From positions 1 to 45,319 of IMG/VR virus record IMGVR_UViG_3300048589_000345: a DNA stretch of 45,319 nt, one strand, 5' to 3'. The notes under the pieces were generated by a model. It had not been told where the DNA came from. It worked only from the letters and a program-made list of their open reading frames with translations, and ran no database searches. A program made the position numbers and the translations under genes. Source of the stretch: a virus. Positions 23,809 to 30,487 of this stretch are shown here, piece by piece. How positions within the stretch are numbered: position 1 is the first letter of the stretch; each line of letters starts with the position of its first letter.

Positions 23809-24080
23809 CGGCGCTCCTTGTTGTAGACCGCATCAAGCCACAGGCTGTACTCGCTCATGTCGCCCATCAGCTTGCGGCGGCTGTCGGCGAGGCGCGTGGC
23901 TTCGACGTGGCCGCAGTCGATGCAGGCCAGCAGGAATTCACTCAGCGCCTCGCGTGCCTCGTCCAGCTTGCGGGCACACTTTCGCGCGGCGGCGGTGCGC
24001 CTTGCCTCGGCGCGCGCCTGGGCCTTGCGATCGCGGTCGCTGAGCCAATCGTCGCCGGCCATCGCCAGTTGGGCGCTCAC
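23805..24080 (-). CDS. hypothetical helical early-operon protein
   Basis: The product is 91 residues, mainly charged helix (RDRKAQARAEARRTAAARKCARKLDEAREAL) with two cysteines in CIDCGH. It overlaps both neighbours by 4 bases. It may bind nucleic acid through its basic helix; this is only a guess. Confidence 0.65.
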   Translation of the reverse strand: MSAQLAMAGDDWLSDRDRKAQARAEARRTAAARKCARKLDEAREALSEFLLACIDCGHVEATRLADSRRKLMGDMSEYSLWLDAVYNKERR

Positions 24081-24322
24081 GCCTCACCTCCCGGCAACGC
24101 CTGCTGTTGCGCGACAACCGGGATGAATCCCGTGTCGGTCATCTGGCCGCTCACGCGCATGAAGTCCACTTCGACTTTCGCGCTGTTGATGACCGTCTGC
24201 CCGGCCTCGATCAGCAGCTTCGCGCGGTCGAGGTCGAGCGTCGTGTCGGTGTCGTCGCGCAGCCGTTTCATGAGGTGGTCGAGGTGATCGCGCAGATCGT
24301 CCATGCTCATCCGGGGCTTCAT
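24077..24322 (-). CDS. conserved phage early protein of unknown function
   Basis: The product is 81 residues from the ATG at 24322. The central segment LDLDRAKLLIEAGQTVINSAKVEVDFMRVSG is a pattern I recognise from many phage early regions, usually next to an HNH or SANT-like gene as here; no function is established. It overlaps the upstream HNH gene and the downstream gene by 4 bases each. Confidence 0.7.
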   Translation of the reverse strand: MKPRMSMDDLRDHLDHLMKRLRDDTDTTLDLDRAKLLIEAGQTVINSAKVEVDFMRVSGQMTDTGFIPVVAQQQALPGGEA

Positions 24323-24972
24323 CGGGCGGACTCCTTCTTGGCGACGGCGCTTTTCAGGCGACCGAGCAGGCGCATGTTGTGCTTGATTTCGAGCGGGTAG
24401 CGGTGAATGGTGTTGCGGCGGATCATCTCCTGGCGGCTCACCAGCTCCAGCGCGTCCAGGGTGATCTCCTCGAACACGATGCTCTTGCGCCCGGGCCGGA
24501 ACGCCACCACGTGGTTCGGCGGGATCGGGCCGTGCGTGGCCTCCCACACCATGCGGTGCACCGCGATCCAGTCGCGGCGGGTGCAGCCGGTGTCGGTCAT
24601 CTTCTGTTCGAGGTAGCCGCCGTTCACGTCCTGGCGCACGCGGTAGGTGCCGACGGGTTTCCATGTGTGCGGGATCCGCCCCGGCTTGAAGCGCGTTTCG
24701 GCGCTGCGGCCACCGGCGATGTAGCGCTGGCCCTTGTTCCAGGTGGTGTGCCCGGGCTGGAAGCGTGTCGCGGCGCCGCGGCCGTCACCGGCACGCCCGC
24801 CGAGGCCTGCGGCGAAGTAGGTGCCGGACTTGCGCAGGCCGAGCTTGTAGGCCACGGAGTACACGGTCTTGACGCTGCGGCCGATGCGCGCGGCCAGCTC
24901 GGCGGTGGGCGTGTCGGCGTAGTGGGCGCGCAGCAGGTCGCGCTCGGCGTCGGTCCAGGGGCGTCGCTTCAT
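24319..24972 (-). CDS. HNH-family endonuclease with N-terminal SANT/HTH domain
   Basis: The product is 217 residues. Residues ~4-46 (PWTDAERDLLRAHYADTPTAELAARI) form a helix-turn-helix of the type seen in phage HNH genes. The middle has two NUMOD-like basic repeats (RFQPGHTTWNKG, RFKPGRIPHTWKPVG). Residues ~133-160 hold the HNH core (VHRMVWEATHGPIPPNHVV). The end is a conserved helix (RQEMIRRNTIHRYP). It may be a homing-type nuclease or a packaging-assisting nuclease; in this early-left position it more likely acts on host or competing phage DNA, which is inference. Confidence 0.75.
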   Translation of the reverse strand: MKRRPWTDAERDLLRAHYADTPTAELAARIGRSVKTVYSVAYKLGLRKSGTYFAAGLGGRAGDGRGAATRFQPGHTTWNKGQRYIAGGRSAETRFKPGRIPHTWKPVGTYRVRQDVNGGYLEQKMTDTGCTRRDWIAVHRMVWEATHGPIPPNHVVAFRPGRKSIVFEEITLDALELVSRQEMIRRNTIHRYPLEIKHNMRLLGRLKSAVAKKESAR

Positions 24973-25418
24973 CGCAGGAACCCCACACCCGGCACCCGCC
25001 CGGTGGCGATCGCGTGCGCTGCCAGCGCGGCGCTGTGCTCGTCCACCCCGTGCGCCACCAGGGCCTCGGCAGCGGCGCGCTGGCGGCGCTTGTGGTAGGC
25101 CAGTGCATCGGGGCCGGTCTCGCGCAGGTCGGGGCGCGTGGGCGGCGGTGGGGGCTGTGGCGTGTACTTGTGCAGCACCGGCTCGCCGGCGCGGCGCTTC
25201 TCGGCGGCGGCGTAGCCCGCGATGCCGGCGGCCTGGCGCGTGGCGCGGGAGATCGCCGGATCGCGGCGCAGGCGCAGCTTGTGCGCGCGGACCTTCAGCG
25301 CCGGCACCGTGCGGCCCACCAGGAAGCTGAGCGAGACGAGCGGCATCGTCGGGAAGTGCTCGATCAGCAGCGCGTCAAGCTCCGGCGTCCAGCGCGCGAT
25401 GGGTCCGCGCGGACTCAT
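24969..25418 (-). CDS. HTH (GcrA/SANT-like) hypothetical protein
   Basis: The product is 149 residues. The first ~50 residues (ARWTPELDALLIEHFPTMPL, then VGRTVPALKVRAHKLRLRR) form a three-helix DNA-binding-like domain close to the one at the start of the neighbouring HNH protein, so the two may share an origin. A Pro-rich stretch (~88-96) links to a helical C-terminal domain. It overlaps the HNH gene by 4 bases. Confidence 0.65.
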   Translation of the reverse strand: MSPRGPIARWTPELDALLIEHFPTMPLVSLSFLVGRTVPALKVRAHKLRLRRDPAISRATRQAAGIAGYAAAEKRRAGEPVLHKYTPQPPPPPTRPDLRETGPDALAYHKRRQRAAAEALVAHGVDEHSAALAAHAIATGRVPGVGFLR

Positions 25419-25720
25419 GTGGGCGCCCTCAGTCCGGCCAGTAGCTCGTGCTCGGTGAGCCAGCAGTAGCCGACCAAAGGGGGCAGCAGCGCGTCGTCAG
25501 ATTCGCTCCGCCAGCCGTCGGTATCGGCCACGTAAAGCCCTTCGGCCACAAACCAGCAGCCGTCGTCCTTGTCCTGCAGCGCGATCAGCGCCACGGTGCC
25601 GAGTGGTGCCTGCTCGGTATGCGGACGCCAGCGCACGATGGTAAGCGGGCCGATCGGCAGCGGCTCGACGCGCTCGCCGTTCATGGTCCAGCCGGGCGGG
25701 GCAGGGGGTGGGCCCGGCAT
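25415..25720 (-). CDS. DUF551-like hypothetical protein
   Basis: The product is 101 residues, ATG 25720 (an internal ATG at codon 13 is an alternative start). It is a Trp-rich small protein, with WFVAEGLYVADTDGW and GYCWLTEHELLAGL near the end. Weakly like the DUF551 protein at 23396-23590. It overlaps the next gene by 4 bases. Function unknown. Confidence 0.6.
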   Translation of the reverse strand: MPGPPPAPPGWTMNGERVEPLPIGPLTIVRWRPHTEQAPLGTVALIALQDKDDGCWFVAEGLYVADTDGWRSESDDALLPPLVGYCWLTEHELLAGLRAPT

Positions 25721-25722
25721 GC

Positions 25723-26556
25723 CTACACCCGCCCTTCCAGCAGCAGCCCAACCTCACCCATGCCCTCGGCGATCTGCGCGGTGATGTCGGCCAGCGCGGT
25801 TTCGTTGACCTTGTGCGGGCGCATCAGGTCGTACCACATGCGCAGCTGGCCACCGTCGATGCGGTAGCGGAACTTCGCCTGCACGGCGTAGGCTTCGCCG
25901 CCCTGGAACGGCACGATGCCCAGCATGATCTCCTCGGGGATGCGCAGCTGGCCGCTCGCGCCGGCCTTGCCGTCGATCACCTCGTTGTAGGTGAGCTCGT
26001 TGTTCCCGTCCGCCAGGCGGATCGCCTTGCTGAACTCGACCTTGGTCTTCGCCTTCAGCGTGGTGACGATCTCCAGCATCTGCGCGCCGGGCGGCGTGCG
26101 GATGTCGTCGACGTTCTCCTCGATGAACAGCGCGAACTCGGTCTGCGTCATCGCCTTGCCGGAGTAGGAGAGCCACCGCTTCCACTCGAGCGTCTGCGGA
26201 CACTGGTACACGGCGCGGTGCTGGCACCAGGCGGGGACGGGGTCGAGCCCGTCCATGTCGTGGTAATCGAAAATGGCCGTGTAGCGTGCGTGCTCGAGGT
26301 CGACGATCGTCACGCTGTTGTAGACCCCGAAGCGCTTGAAGTACGCGATGAACGCCGCCGCGGTGTGCAGCGTGATGGTCTGCTCGATGCGCTCGGGCTC
26401 GGGGCGGTGCTGCGGCTTGGCGACCAGGTCGCAGCCTTGTGGCACCAGCAGGTACGGCGTGCCGTTGATGTCGAAGGGCTGGCCGGCCTCGCGGGCGAGC
26501 TCGGCGATGCGGCCGACGGTGTCGGCGGTGGTCGACAGTTCGGATTGCAGGTTCAT
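25723..26556 (-). CDS. DUF2303 (YfdQ-like) family protein
   Basis: The product is 277 residues from the ATG at 26556. Segments GVYNSVTIVDLEHARYTAIFDYHD, WCQHRAVYQCPQTLEWKRWL, MTQTEFALFIEENVDDIRTPP and the C-terminal RYRIDGGQLRMWYDLMRPHKV match the YfdQ/DUF2303 family of lambdoid and related prophages. The function of the family is unknown; it is nearly always in the early recombination/host-takeover region. The upstream gene (117 aa) overlaps by 4 bases and is its usual partner. Confidence 0.8.
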   Translation of the reverse strand: MNLQSELSTTADTVGRIAELAREAGQPFDINGTPYLLVPQGCDLVAKPQHRPEPERIEQTITLHTAAAFIAYFKRFGVYNSVTIVDLEHARYTAIFDYHDMDGLDPVPAWCQHRAVYQCPQTLEWKRWLSYSGKAMTQTEFALFIEENVDDIRTPPGAQMLEIVTTLKAKTKVEFSKAIRLADGNNELTYNEVIDGKAGASGQLRIPEEIMLGIVPFQGGEAYAVQAKFRYRIDGGQLRMWYDLMRPHKVNETALADITAQIAEGMGEVGLLLEGRV

Positions 26557-26906
26557 GCGGATTTTTCCTCGATGGTTTTCAGGGTGGCGGGGCGGTCGTG
26601 CGGCACGACGCGGATGTCGAGCTCGGCCTGGCGCGGATCCTCGCGCATCAGGTTGCCGTCGGGCGTGCCGTACATGATCGTGGCGCCGCGCTTCATGCTC
26701 GGCAGCTTGTGCACGGCCTTGTCCTCGATGCGGTAGGTGCCGTCGCCGTCGGGCAGGATCTTCAGCGTGAGCGTCAGCGTGGCCGCGCTGCCGGTCTCCC
26801 GGGTGCGGTTCACGCATTCGTTCAGCATCTCGCTGAGCTCGGCTTGCGTGGCGCCGTGGCGCAGCTGGCCGACGACGAACTGGAACAGGTCTTCTCTCAC
26901 GGGCAT
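26553..26906 (-). CDS. conserved partner of the DUF2303 gene
   Basis: The product is 117 residues. The pattern (residues 13-50: GQLRHGATQAELSEMLNECV, then TGSAATLTLTLKI) and the acidic-basic C-terminus follow a small phage family regularly found directly upstream of DUF2303 genes. It probably acts with it. Start at ATG 26906, with AAAGGAGCCTGTT just upstream. Confidence 0.65.
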   Translation of the reverse strand: MPVREDLFQFVVGQLRHGATQAELSEMLNECVNRTRETGSAATLTLTLKILPDGDGTYRIEDKAVHKLPSMKRGATIMYGTPDGNLMREDPRQAELDIRVVPHDRPATLKTIEEKSA

Positions 26907-26918
26907 AACAGGCTCCTT

Positions 26919-27122
26919 TCAGGGCGTGGCGTCGGCGGGTTGATCCTCGCCGAGGATGCGGTGGATGGTGTCAAGGTGCGCACGGGCGACGTTGTCCGCG
27001 CGCGGTGACGGGCGGCGTTCGGGCTCCTGGTAGCGCCGGCGGATGCGCTCGGCATTCACGCGGGCCCGCGCTTCCAGCGTCGCCAGATCGGCGGGGGCGA
27101 ACATCTCGTGCTGTTGCGGCAT
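26919..27122 (-). CDS. small hypothetical protein
   Basis: The product is 67 residues with a strong GAGGAG site seven bases before ATG 27122. Highly charged and helical (ATLEARARVNAERIRRRYQEPERR), probably nucleic-acid binding. It overlaps the end of a 95-codon frame (26971-27258) in another phase. Confidence 0.6.
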   Translation of the reverse strand: MPQQHEMFAPADLATLEARARVNAERIRRRYQEPERRPSPRADNVARAHLDTIHRILGEDQPADATP

Positions 27123-27258
27123 GGTCGTCTCCTCGGCAGTCGGTCGGATCGGTCGGATCGGTCTGCAGGGTCCACGGGCCGGGCTCGGCGATGGCGCACC
27201 AGATCTCGTCGCTGGCGACCCCGAGCCAGAGCAGGTGCTTGATGTCGGCGTCGGTCAT
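26971..27258 (-). CDS. hypothetical protein overlapping the 67-aa gene
   Basis: ATG 27258 lies one base after the stop of the dGTPase-like gene. The first ~45 codons (MTDADIKHLLWLGVASDEIW...) look like real coding sequence. After a 9-base tandem repeat encoding TDPTDP the frame runs 150 bases inside the 67-aa gene, where its composition looks like a shadow. A true product may be shorter, or a frameshift may have extended it. Confidence 0.4.
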   Translation of the reverse strand: MTDADIKHLLWLGVASDEIWCAIAEPGPWTLQTDPTDPTDCRGDDHAATARDVRPRRSGDAGSAGPRECRAHPPALPGARTPPVTARGQRRPCAP

Positions 27259-27259
27259 G

Positions 27260-27922
27260 TCAGCCCACCCGCCGCGAATCGCCCGTGACCGGCAGCTCGC
27301 CCTTGCCGCGGCACTTGGGGCAGAACGTCGCGCTGTCGCCGCCGCTGCCGGGCGTGAAGCCGGTGCGCGCGCAGTCCGGGCAGTCGATCCAGTAGCGCAC
27401 GCCCTCGCCGTGGCAGGCGGGGCAGCGAATGTCATGGGCCGGGTCGATCGCGCAGTTGCCGGTGCCGTCGCAGCCTCGGCAGGGACGCTGCGTGGCGCGC
27501 GTGCCGTCGCTGATGCCGTATACCGATGCCGGGCCCAGCTGCTCGTAGCGCTGGCGCAGCAGGTCTTGCAGCTCGGCGTGGGCGGTGGCGGCGGGGTCGC
27601 GCAGCAGCAGCTCCAGCCGCGCCAGCGCATTCCACGCGGCGTGCGCGGCGTGCGTCAGCTCAGAATCACGGTCGCGCAGTTCTCCGCCCAGATCTGCCAG
27701 CAGATGACGCAGCAGCGCGTCCGTGTAGCGCGCTGGACCATCCGGCACGGACAGCCAGCCGCCAACGGTGTATTTGGTGGCGCCGTGCTCGGCCACATCC
27801 AGCACAGCCTGCAGCGCGCGGTTGAAGTCGCGCAGCAGCAGGGAGGGGCGCTTCTTTCCTGCGTCCAGTTTGGCGCCCGGAACGTTTGGGTGCAGGCCGT
27901 TCGGGTCCGCCTCGGCCTTCAT
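27260..27922 (-). CDS. dATP/dGTP diphosphohydrolase-like domain fused to DnaJ-type zinc motifs
   Basis: The product is 220 residues, ATG 27922. Residues ~17-108 (GAKLDAGKKRPSLLLRDFNR, KYTVGGWLSVPDG, RYTDALLRHLLAD, THAAHAAWNALARLELLL) match the phage dATP/dGTP diphosphohydrolase N-terminal family (DUF5664-like), thought to alter nucleotide pools. Residues 148-208 then hold four CxxCxGxG-type motifs at 148, 167, 181 and 201 (third is CPDCARTG), the layout of the DnaJ zinc-binding domain, with no J domain. ATGA overlap with the preceding gene. The zinc part may bind substrate proteins or RNA. Confidence 0.7.
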   Translation of the reverse strand: MKAEADPNGLHPNVPGAKLDAGKKRPSLLLRDFNRALQAVLDVAEHGATKYTVGGWLSVPDGPARYTDALLRHLLADLGGELRDRDSELTHAAHAAWNALARLELLLRDPAATAHAELQDLLRQRYEQLGPASVYGISDGTRATQRPCRGCDGTGNCAIDPAHDIRCPACHGEGVRYWIDCPDCARTGFTPGSGGDSATFCPKCRGKGELPVTGDSRRVG

Positions 27923-28104
27923 GCGCTCGGCCTCTGTGCGGCCAGCTTGCGCAGCTCCCTGACCACGATCTCGGTGTGCGCATCCAGGATGCAGCAGGCT
28001 TCGACATAGCCTGCTGCGCCATCGCCGCGCTTTGCCGCTTCTCCGGCGGTCTCCAGGGCATGCTGGAGCTGCGCGATGATCTCCTGCAGCGTCATCGTGT
28101 TCAT
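27919..28104 (-). CDS. hypothetical helical protein
   Basis: The product is 61 residues, ATG 28104, overlapping both neighbours by 4 bases. Amphipathic helices (TLQEIIAQLQHALETAGEAAK; EIVVRELRKLAAQ) with CCILD in the middle. Function unknown. Confidence 0.6.
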   Translation of the reverse strand: MNTMTLQEIIAQLQHALETAGEAAKRGDGAAGYVEACCILDAHTEIVVRELRKLAAQRPSA

Positions 28105-28244
28105 GCCGCACCTCCCCGCCGCGCGCGGCTGTGCGCCTGGTAGCGCGCCACGGCCTCGCTGATGCTGCGGCCGTAGTAGGTGACCCCATCGGCGACGATG
28201 CGCCAGATGGGGCCGCTGCGGGTGGTGGTGCGAATGCAGCGCAT
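28101..28244 (-). CDS. small hypothetical protein
   Basis: The product is 47 residues, ATG 28244, with GGGAG upstream. The sequence IWRIVADGVTYYGRSISEAVARYQAHSR looks like a small strand-strand-helix fold similar to short phage proteins that read 'tWrv..dG..y.G.s..eA..ra...'. The start follows the upstream stop by two bases and the stop overlaps the next start. Confidence 0.6.
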   Translation of the reverse strand: MRCIRTTTRSGPIWRIVADGVTYYGRSISEAVARYQAHSRARRGGAA

Positions 28245-28246
28245 GC

Positions 28247-28456
28247 TCAGTACTCCCATTCGATCTGGCGGTTTACCCACGCATCCAGCGCGTCCTCGCG
28301 CGACAGATACAGGCGCGACGTGGGCCCGTGGGGCTCGTGGAGGCGATAGCCGATCAGCTCGCCGCAAGCGTCGGTGACGGCGGTCAGGTCCAGGCTGAAG
28401 GGCCGGCCCGAGGCGATCTCGGCCTCGTACTCGAGGGCGCGGTTCGGGGCGTTCAC
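28247..28456 (-). CDS. small hypothetical protein
   Basis: The product is 69 residues from GTG 28456, which overlaps the upstream stop (GTGA); a longer GTG-initiated frame from 28468 is possible. Acidic and aromatic, ending DALDAWVNRQIEWEY. Unknown function. Confidence 0.55.
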   Translation of the reverse strand: MNAPNRALEYEAEIASGRPFSLDLTAVTDACGELIGYRLHEPHGPTSRLYLSREDALDAWVNRQIEWEY

Positions 28457-28653
28457 GGCGCACCCCACAGCTCGGCCAGCGTGGGGCCGATGAGCAGCGC
28501 GCCGATCAGCACGCCGAAGAGCAGATCCGGCCAGTACGTTTCCTGGGCGGGCTCGCGCAGCGGGCCGTCGGGCAGGCCGGCGTCGGACTGGCTGCGGTGG
28601 GCTACTGGCCAGTGGCCGGGGTTGGTCCAGGTGGGGTGAGTGGTCGGCAGCAT
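28453..28653 (-). CDS. first gene of the leftward early operon; single-pass membrane protein
   Basis: The product is 66 residues from ATG 28653, with GGGAGACAGGCC directly before it. A C-terminal transmembrane helix (DLLFGVLIGALLIGPTLAEL). As the first gene after the OL-type operators it would be among the earliest made after infection or induction, comparable in position to lambda N or host-modifying genes, though it is not similar to them. Confidence 0.6.
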   Translation of the reverse strand: MLPTTHPTWTNPGHWPVAHRSQSDAGLPDGPLREPAQETYWPDLLFGVLIGALLIGPTLAELWGAP

Positions 28654-28690
28654 GGCCTGTCTCCCGGGGGTTTTGAGGGTCGCAGGGGAG

Positions 28691-28719
28691 AGTTTAGGCA
28701 ATGCCTACGCTCTTAGCAA
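28691..28719 (-). promoter_or_regulatory. candidate leftward early promoter (pL)
   Basis: On the minus strand TTGCTA (28719-28714), a 17-base spacer and TAAACT (28696-28691). The operator palindrome 28695-28707 covers the spacer and -10, so repressor binding would block it. Each hexamer matches consensus at four of six positions. Confidence 0.5.
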
Positions 28720-28732
28720 TAGGCAATGCCTA
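28695..28732. promoter_or_regulatory. OL-type operators: two TAGGCAATGCCTA palindromes
   Basis: Perfect 13-bp palindromes at 28695-28707 and 28720-28732, 25 bp centre to centre. The same palindrome occurs with the same 25-bp spacing between the cI and cro-like genes (31247, 31272). They are therefore the second operator cluster of the lysogeny switch. Confidence 0.85.
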
Positions 28733-28837
28733 CATATTTCGCGCAGCGCAATATGCCAAAGCAGCCACATGGGGCATGCGTGGTCAAAAAAAGAAAATGA
28801 GGTTCAGCGGGTTGAAGCGCGGTCAGCTTGATGCAAT

Positions 28838-28852
28838 TAACGGAATCCGTTA
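28838..28852. promoter_or_regulatory. probable MqsA operator upstream of mqsR
   Basis: TAACGGAATCCGTTA is a perfect 15-bp palindrome 12 bases before the mqsR start. It keeps the TAAC-N7-GTTA frame of the Escherichia coli mqsRA operators but with a different centre. A possible promoter (TTGATG 28828-28833, 17 bases, TAGTCT 28851-28856) overlaps it, giving autorepression. Confidence 0.6.
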
Positions 28853-28864
28853 GTCTTTGCGCCC

Positions 28865-29167
28865 ATGGAAAAGCGCCGCGCTCACTACGACTTGGAGGCA
28901 GTTAAGGCAGCAGTTGCCGAGCGCGGGCTCGATGCGTTCACCGCCACGGCGTTGCGGGGTATCGGTGAAATGGGGTTGAGCGGTGTTCAGGGCGTTGCGG
29001 TGTTGCTGGGTTTGCAACGGGCCATGCTCTACAAGTCGATGACCACAAATGCGGATCACCGAGTGTGGCAAGACGTGTATCACGCGCCGTGCCCCAACGG
29101 CAAAACGGCCTACATCAAGGTGACGTTGCGAGATGGCGCCGTAGTGATCCAGTTCAAGGAGTTGTGA
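28865..29167 (+). CDS. mqsR: MqsR-family mRNA interferase toxin
   Basis: The product is 100 residues, the length of E. coli MqsR (98). It shares the family core YKSMTT-x2-DH-x2-WQDVY and the closing IKVT...VVIQFKE. The residues reported as catalytic in MqsR (Lys56, Gln68, Tyr81) have counterparts here at Lys57, Gln69 and Tyr83. MqsR is a RelE-fold ribonuclease that cuts mRNA, preferentially at GCU. The gene is first of a two-gene unit with its antitoxin one base downstream. No clear ribosome-binding site precedes the ATG. Confidence 0.85.
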   Translation: MEKRRAHYDLEAVKAAVAERGLDAFTATALRGIGEMGLSGVQGVAVLLGLQRAMLYKSMTTNADHRVWQDVYHAPCPNGKTAYIKVTLRDGAVVIQFKEL

Positions 29168-29168
29168 A

Positions 29169-29630
29169 ATGAGCAAGCGCAAACGGTATTGCCTGCAGTG
29201 TGATGACGGAACGGTGCTCGTGCATGGCGCCCGCGATATGACCGCGGCGGTCGACGGGGTGGCGGTCGTGGTGGAGCAGGTGCGTGGATGGCACTGCCCG
29301 GTGTGCGGCGAGTGTGAATTCGACGACGGGGAAGGGAAGCGTTACAGCGCTGCGCTTGACGCGGCACGCGCCCGCGCTGACCTTGAGCGCATCGAGGAGA
29401 TCCGTACCATCCGCAAGCGGCTGCATTTGACGCAGGCGGAGGCGGCCGAGCTGTTCGGCGGCGGTGTCAACGCTTTCTCGGAGTACGAGCGCGGCAAGAC
29501 GCGGCCGCACAAGGCAACCATGGTGCTGTTGCGATTGCTCGGGGAACGGCCGGAGCTTCTGGAAAATGTTCGGCGCACGCAGGTCGGGGCATCGGTCGCG
29601 GGCAAGCGTGCGCGCCGTTCAGCGGCGTGA
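29169..29630 (+). CDS. mqsA: MqsA-family antitoxin / autorepressor
   Basis: The product is 153 residues (E. coli MqsA is 131). The N-terminal zinc domain has Cys8-x2-Cys11 and Cys43-x2-Cys46. The C-terminal HTH (residues ~78-125) reads LTQAEAAELFGGGVNAFSEY followed by ERGKTRPH, the MqsA/YgiT signature. It neutralises MqsR and represses the operon. Asn101 matches the DNA-contacting Asn97 of MqsA, but Arg101 of MqsA is replaced by Glu105. The tail beyond ~137 (VGASVAGKRARRSAA) is extra and basic. An AAGGAG site precedes ATG 29169. Confidence 0.85.
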   Translation: MSKRKRYCLQCDDGTVLVHGARDMTAAVDGVAVVVEQVRGWHCPVCGECEFDDGEGKRYSAALDAARARADLERIEEIRTIRKRLHLTQAEAAELFGGGVNAFSEYERGKTRPHKATMVLLRLLGERPELLENVRRTQVGASVAGKRARRSAA

Positions 29631-29666
29631 GCGGCGTGCGCTCATTCAACCTGCTCGTCGCGTGCC

Positions 29667-29685
29667 GAGCGCAACCGGTTGCTCA
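29667..29685. terminator. palindrome between convergent genes
   Basis: GCAACCGGTTGC (29671-29682) is a perfect palindrome within a longer imperfect inverted repeat, between mqsA (plus) and the zinc-ribbon gene (minus). Its location suits a bidirectional transcription stop, but there is no T-run on either side. Confidence 0.35.
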
Positions 29686-29976
29686 CTTGTGGTCCCACCA
29701 TGCGCCAATACGAGAGAAGATGTACATCATCGCCCCGATCAGCGTGATGATGATCCCGAATACTTTTGTGGCACTGCCAGGCTCTCCCACGTTTATCATG
29801 ATAACGCCGGTCAATAGGGCCAGGATGCCAACCACTAGCTGCGCCTTGTAGCGCTTGCCGGTCTGCTCGATCGTCTGAACCGGCGCAGGGGCGGCGATCG
29901 GCGCGCCACACCGCAGGCACGCCGCGGCTTGATCGGAGACCTGTTTACCGCAGTCGGGGCAGTTGATGAGGGCCAT
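29683..29976 (-). CDS. zinc-ribbon membrane protein (lysogeny cassette)
   Basis: The product is 97 residues. The N-terminal zinc ribbon has Cys6-x2-Cys9 and Cys20-x2-Cys23 (NCPDCGKQV...CLRCGAP), a Pro/Ala linker follows, then two transmembrane helices (~46-64 and ~71-90) and a short basic end. Ribosome-binding site AGGAGGTGA is an extended match and the strongest I saw here. The gene follows cI and the secreted-protein gene on the same strand, is less GC-rich than the core genome, and is a candidate superinfection-exclusion or other lysogenic-conversion gene. Confidence 0.65.
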   Translation of the reverse strand: MALINCPDCGKQVSDQAAACLRCGAPIAAPAPVQTIEQTGKRYKAQLVVGILALLTGVIMINVGEPGSATKVFGIIITLIGAMMYIFSRIGAWWDHK

Positions 29977-30040
29977 TTTGCATCACCTCCTGTGCGTAAT
30001 CGTTGCGCTGAGATGTCCGCAGTTACTGCAGCGCAAGTAG

Positions 30041-30487
30041 TTAGAACTTTCGGGCCGTCACCTGTTTAATCGTGCACTTCCCGCTTGCCCTTACCGGAGA
30101 ATTGGTTTCCCGTTTTGTGGCGTCGTTAATGATTGTCATCTGAAAATCGTGGATGACTGACAGGTCGATTCGACTGATTCGATACTGTCGTGTCACGAAG
30201 ACGCCGGTGCCGGCGATGTGTTCGTCGTTTTTGTAGATGACTTCATCCGCAGAAAAAAATCCCGTAGCGTTGAATCCAGTACCGCCTGAATTCATGTGCG
30301 TAACTTGGCCGTTGTTCTCGTCAAGCTTCACCTCGAACGATATGGAGCCTTTAGCCCCTGCAAGCGCGCAGTCTAGGTACACGGGCTCAGCGAGTGAGTT
30401 GGGGGATGCGACCAACAGCAATGTCATTGATTCAGCAAATAATATGCTTGCGGTGCCGCGTGAAGTCATGCGGCATGATCCGATCAT
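30041..30487 (-). CDS. secreted/periplasmic protein encoded directly behind cI
   Basis: The product is 148 residues; its ATG (30487) overlaps the cI stop as ATGA, and an alternative ATG is at 30469. The N-terminus has basic residues, a hydrophobic core (MTLLLVASPNSLA) and a plausible signal-peptidase site before EP. The mature part is beta-rich with two cysteines (Cys40 and one near residue 138) able to form a disulfide. The segment is AT-richer than the core genome. Coupling to cI predicts expression in the lysogen, comparable to lambda rexAB; it may alter the cell envelope. No family was recognised. Confidence 0.6.
   Translation of the reverse strand: MIGSCRMTSRGTASILFAESMTLLLVASPNSLAEPVYLDCALAGAKGSISFEVKLDENNGQVTHMNSGGTGFNATGFFSADEVIYKNDEHIAGTGVFVTRQYRISRIDLSVIHDFQMTIINDATKRETNSPVRASGKCTIKQVTARKF

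Noticed and set aside
28775-28783. An isolated CATGCGTGG copy near the OL operators, identical to the iteron
   Set aside because: A single 9-mer match in 45 kb is expected by chance at appreciable frequency; no second copy is nearby.
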